Source of the DNA: Bacillus sp. AFS098217
GTDB taxonomy: Bacteria > Bacillota > Bacilli > Bacillales > Bacillaceae_G
Length of the DNA stretch: 64,000 bases
Reading direction: 5' to 3'
Assembly: GCF_002551815.1 (NCBI RefSeq)
Contig: NZ_NVPR01000061.1
Span: 1-64,000 of the forward strand
Part shown: piece after piece, positions 61,499 to 64,000 of the stretch
Position numbering within the stretch: position 1 is the first letter of the stretch
Layout: each line of letters opens with the position of its first letter
Notes under the pieces: generated by a model
Told to the model about the DNA's origin: nothing
The model's database searches: none
What the model saw: only the letters and a program-made list of their open reading frames with translations
Program-made: the position numbers and the translations under genes

Positions 61499-62398
61499 AT
61501 GCAAGAAAATCGTGTTAGGTTGAATGGAGGATTTAATAACGACGTTTTTTACATCAAAGAGAAAGAAAGGGTAGTTAGAATTTCTGAAAAGGATAAAACA
61601 AAGGAGATGGTTTTACAAGAAATAGAGTGGATGAATTTTTTATATGAAAAAGGTGTACTTGTACCTAAGCCAGTAATTCCTTTAGAGTGTGAGGAAGAAC
61701 GGGTTAAAACATATTTTGAATTTATTAAGGGCGATCAAATTGATGTTACAAATAAATCCCACTGGAATGAAAAAACTTTTAAAAAACTTGGTGAAAATTT
61801 AGGAAGAATGCATGCATTATCCAAAAAATTTAAATTACAAACAATACAACGTCCTGAATGGAAAGCTGAAAATCCTGATGTCTTTAATATTAGAAAAAAG
61901 TTAGACCCATGGATTAGGAAGAAATATGAAAAGTTGGTACACAGTCTAACTTCATATATTATTACTCCTGATACTTTCGGACTTATTCATAATGACTATC
62001 ATCAAGGAAACTTAATTATTAATGAGGACGGTCATATAACTACAATTGACTTTGATGACTGCTCATTTAATTGGTATGCACAAGATATTGCAGTAGCTTT
62101 CTATCATGCTTATTGGCAACATAGCTCCTTCAATGGAAATACACATTCTTTTTGTGATATATTTATGAGAAATTTTTTTGCAGGATATAAAACAGAAAAT
62201 ACGCTTCATAAGGATATAATTATACAAATTCCTATTTTCTTAAAAATAAGAGAGATTTATTTGTATCAATTATTCATACAAAAATGGGATATGAATCATT
62301 TAGAAGAATGGCAAGAACATACCTTACATAGCTTAGAAGAAAAAATCAGGAATCAAGTACCATATGCAGGTATTCATGATTTTTCTATTTTTTTGTAG
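61499..62398 (+). CDS. aminoglycoside phosphotransferase-like kinase (APH family)
   Basis: The 299-residue protein has a protein-kinase-like fold with the Brenner motif HNDYHQGNL (His164-Asn165-Asp166) and the metal-binding DFDD (184-187). The N-lobe has GGFNNDVFYI in place of the glycine loop. It phosphorylates a small molecule such as choline, homoserine, methylthioribose or an antibiotic; a specific substrate is not shown. The ATG at 61499 is used because AAGGGG lies 9-14 bases upstream. Confidence 0.85.
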   Translation: MQENRVRLNGGFNNDVFYIKEKERVVRISEKDKTKEMVLQEIEWMNFLYEKGVLVPKPVIPLECEEERVKTYFEFIKGDQIDVTNKSHWNEKTFKKLGENLGRMHALSKKFKLQTIQRPEWKAENPDVFNIRKKLDPWIRKKYEKLVHSLTSYIITPDTFGLIHNDYHQGNLIINEDGHITTIDFDDCSFNWYAQDIAVAFYHAYWQHSSFNGNTHSFCDIFMRNFFAGYKTENTLHKDIIIQIPIFLKIREIYLYQLFIQKWDMNHLEEWQEHTLHSLEEKIRNQVPYAGIHDFSIFL

Positions 62399-62500
62399 GA
62401 TGTCTCGACATGTACATTACATGTTGTTAATGCACTAACGGGTGTTTTTCTTGAATAAGCGAAGAGTATTATTCATTCCTCTAAGTTTATTAAAAATCAA

Positions 62501-62540
62501 ATAATCCCAACTTTTTATCTAGAAAGTTGGGATTATGTTC
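62501..62540 (+). terminator. terminator-like perfect hairpin
   Basis: ATAATCCCAACTTT pairs perfectly with AAAGTTGGGATTAT around an eight-base loop. It lies about 100 bases past the phosphotransferase gene. Confidence 0.75.
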
Positions 62541-62606
62541 GTAAAAGGATGTGTCTTTTTTTCTCAAAGCACTACACTCTTCTATAAAAATCGATAAGTT
62601 CATATT

Positions 62607-62670
62607 AAAAACGCTATTCTTATTGTATATGTCTACAAAAGAATAGCGTTTTTTTGTTTTATGGATACAA
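62607..62670. repeat. palindromic intergenic repeat, copy 2
   Basis: Arms AAAAACGCTATTCTT (left) and AAGAATAGCGTTTTT-type (right) surround TGTATATGTCTACA, followed by T-rich DNA and TGGATACAA. It matches the element at 50004-50069 in arms, loop and tail. Confidence 0.65.
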
Positions 62671-62942
62671 TTTCCCTTTAGCCTAATGGTTATGAATAAA
62701 CTTCTAGTCCCTTCTCGTACATGTGCTTCTAAAATAAATTGTCTTACTAGGGCGTACATCATTTTTTGAAGTATCGATTAACCTTGCTTATATTTCTGAA
62801 ATCATTAAACCCGTGTCAGGACTATATATAAATTGATTGAAAAATCAATCTCCTGTTGCTATGATTACTAGGAATATCCATTTTTAGGAAGGGAATAAAG
62901 AAGTATATTAGGTTAAAAAATAGGGTTTGGAGAGGAATATAC

Positions 62943-63845
62943 ATGTATATAGTCAAAAATAATAGGATTACAAATGATACGTTGCAGCAGTGGGATGAGA
63001 AATTTGTTCCAAATACCGATTGTTTCTATTTTAGAGAAAGTCCTCCGTACTTATCTGTTCAAGAAAGAGGGAAAGTTCCACTAACGTTAGATTCACTAAC
63101 TTCCTTTTTGAGCTGGAATGTAGTGTCGGAAGCAAAATATATTGCAGTTGTTTCGAATGAAGAATTCGAAAATTTAGATTGTAAAGTAAGGAAGCAAATA
63201 TTGCTGGAGCAAGTACAAGTAAACAGGGGTTTCATTTTTACATTAACTGAATTAGAGCAATTATATGGTGAGAGCTTACGACATTTACTTGAACCATACA
63301 TACTTAATGAGAAAGAGAATATTATCCTTCAAGGGTTTATATGGCATAAGCTTCCCAGACGACTTCGAGATAAGCTATTAACTCATATTGCAGAATGGTT
63401 TACGGATCATGAATCATTATCTAAAGAATATGAATCCTTTTATAAAGATTATCCGTACATTTCTCAATATTTTAATACTTTTGTAGGGACGAATGGTCCG
63501 AATTGTTTAGGAGCTGCAGCAGCTAGTATTCAGCAAACGGCATTAGATGCAGAATACTATTTGAATAGGTGGGTACTCCCGGAAGAATTTTATCAAGTAC
63601 TAAAGAAACATAAATATAAAAGAAGGGGTACCGCTGATATATATAAAGGAAATATTCTAGTGTGGGAATTGAACAATCAAGCTGTTCATGCATGCTATAT
63701 GTTAAGTGATGAGATAGCGTTTAATAAAAATGGGCAAACGATGTTTAATCCTTATCAATGTCAAAAGCGAGATGATGTACTAGAAACGTGGAATCATGTT
63801 TTAACTGATGGAGGGGAGCTTCATGTTTATGAAAAATGTGTGTAA
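62943..63845 (+). CDS. uncharacterised protein with a Cys/His pair suggestive of a cysteine peptidase fold
   Basis: The 300-residue cytoplasmic protein has a variable N-terminal half and a conserved-looking C-terminal half: TNGPNCLGAAAASIQ (Cys188 at a helix start), later NNQAVHACYMLSD (His249) and AFNKNGQTMFNPYQ with Asn near 262-269. A Cys heading a helix, then His on a strand, then a polar residue is the order of NlpC/P60-like peptidases. I have not matched it to a named family. The ATG follows GGAGAGGA. Confidence 0.6.
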   Translation: MYIVKNNRITNDTLQQWDEKFVPNTDCFYFRESPPYLSVQERGKVPLTLDSLTSFLSWNVVSEAKYIAVVSNEEFENLDCKVRKQILLEQVQVNRGFIFTLTELEQLYGESLRHLLEPYILNEKENIILQGFIWHKLPRRLRDKLLTHIAEWFTDHESLSKEYESFYKDYPYISQYFNTFVGTNGPNCLGAAAASIQQTALDAEYYLNRWVLPEEFYQVLKKHKYKRRGTADIYKGNILVWELNNQAVHACYMLSDEIAFNKNGQTMFNPYQCQKRDDVLETWNHVLTDGGELHVYEKCV

Positions 63846-63870
63846 TAAGAGGGAATGGTAGGATTTCATA

Positions 63871-64000
63871 ATGAGCTATAAACGAAATAGATTACTATAT
63901 GCAATCTTAACAATAATAGTAGTTATTTTAGGGTTGGCATCAAGAAAATTTGCGTTTTCTGTACCAGCTTTAGTAAATGCATATTTAGGGGATGCGTTAT
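63871..64000 (+). CDS. DUF2809 (YjgA-like) membrane protein, cut by the window end
   Basis: The first 43 codons are visible (MSYKRNRLLYAILTIIVVIL, then GLASRKFAFSVPALVNAYLGDAL). The membrane helix and the R-K-F...P...YLGD pattern match the DUF2809 small membrane family. A ribosome binding site is weak (AGAGGGAATGG). The gene continues past position 64000. Confidence 0.7.
   Translation, partial: MSYKRNRLLYAILTIIVVILGLASRKFAFSVPALVNAYLGDAL

Larger units (their letters stand above)
62399..62942. other. gap containing a terminator, a palindromic repeat and a doubtful ORF
   Basis: This gap holds the hairpin at 62501-62536 and the palindrome at 62607-62670. A minus-strand frame at 62490-62762 starts MMYALVRQFILEAHVREGTR but has no ribosome binding site and runs straight through both hairpins, so I treat it as a fragment at best. 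The promoter of the next gene is in the last 100 bases. Confidence 0.45.

Noticed and set aside
62490-62762. Minus-strand 90-codon ORF starting MMYALVRQ
   Set aside because: It runs through a perfect terminator hairpin and a repeat, and has no ribosome binding site.
1-64000. CRISPR arrays, rRNA and tRNA genes
   Set aside because: No regularly spaced direct repeats, no cloverleaf-like sequence with a CCA end and no rRNA-like conserved blocks were seen on reading.

Overview
The window looks like a chromosomal segment of a Bacillus cereus-group organism (B. cereus, B. thuringiensis or B. anthracis relatives). The signs are low G+C, strong AGGAGG-type ribosome binding sites, frequent TTG and GTG starts, a Rap/Phr quorum-sensing cassette, a YkfC whose catalytic residues fall at the positions known for the B. 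cereus enzyme, and many short decayed paralogs. I saw no rRNA, tRNA, CRISPR array or intact insertion sequence. The species assignment is an inference from gene content.

Layout. Positions 1-11000 hold scattered single genes (GNAT, DegV-like, WecG/TagA glycosyltransferase, MTA/SAH nucleosidase, DinB-like, aldo/keto reductase, a DivIC/FtsB-like protein). They are separated by remnants: a YxeA-like tail, a collapsed M3 oligoendopeptidase, a transposase zinc-ribbon fragment and a broken alpha/beta hydrolase. Positions 11425-15760 carry a DUF3870 gene and a muropeptide-recycling set (YkfB epimerase, YkfC endopeptidase, oligopeptide-binding lipoprotein). Positions 16476-20940 hold DedA, a PspA pair, and a DUF1836 (YkrK-like) regulator divergent from a Tim44-like/YxcD-like pair; both of those promoters carry the same candidate operator.

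Positions 21765-32930 are the most coherent region, a 4-hydroxyproline catabolic island. A PAS-AAA+-Fis sigma-54 activator is followed on its strand by a three-subunit FAD/[2Fe-2S] dehydrogenase. Divergently there is a DadA-like oxidase, a hydroxyproline epimerase and a second proline-racemase-family protein that has lost both catalytic cysteines. Next come a DapA-family deaminase, an aldehyde dehydrogenase and a sodium:amino-acid symporter. Near-perfect -24/-12 promoters precede both dehydrogenase transcription units. The predicted flow is trans-4-hydroxy-L-proline to cis-4-hydroxy-D-proline, then pyrroline-4-hydroxy-2-carboxylate, alpha-ketoglutarate semialdehyde and alpha-ketoglutarate.

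Positions 33089-45900 are accessory: alpha/beta hydrolases, PpaC pyrophosphatase, two zinc metallopeptidase-like proteins, a DUF6884 protein, tyrosine-integrase debris, a Rap-Phr pair whose peptide gene was too short for routine ORF calling, an IS605-like hairpin end, two unlisted small genes on the minus strand and a truncated LysR regulator. Positions 45913-64000 carry RecQ, a duplicated gamma-glutamylcyclotransferase-like gene flanking a methyltransferase, a ribbon-helix-helix protein, a HelD-like motor protein, several GNATs, DUF952, YjbR and DUF4241 proteins, a divergent SgrR-like regulator/MFS pair, a histidine phosphatase, a HAD hydrolase, a phosphotransferase and a DUF2809 gene cut by the window end.
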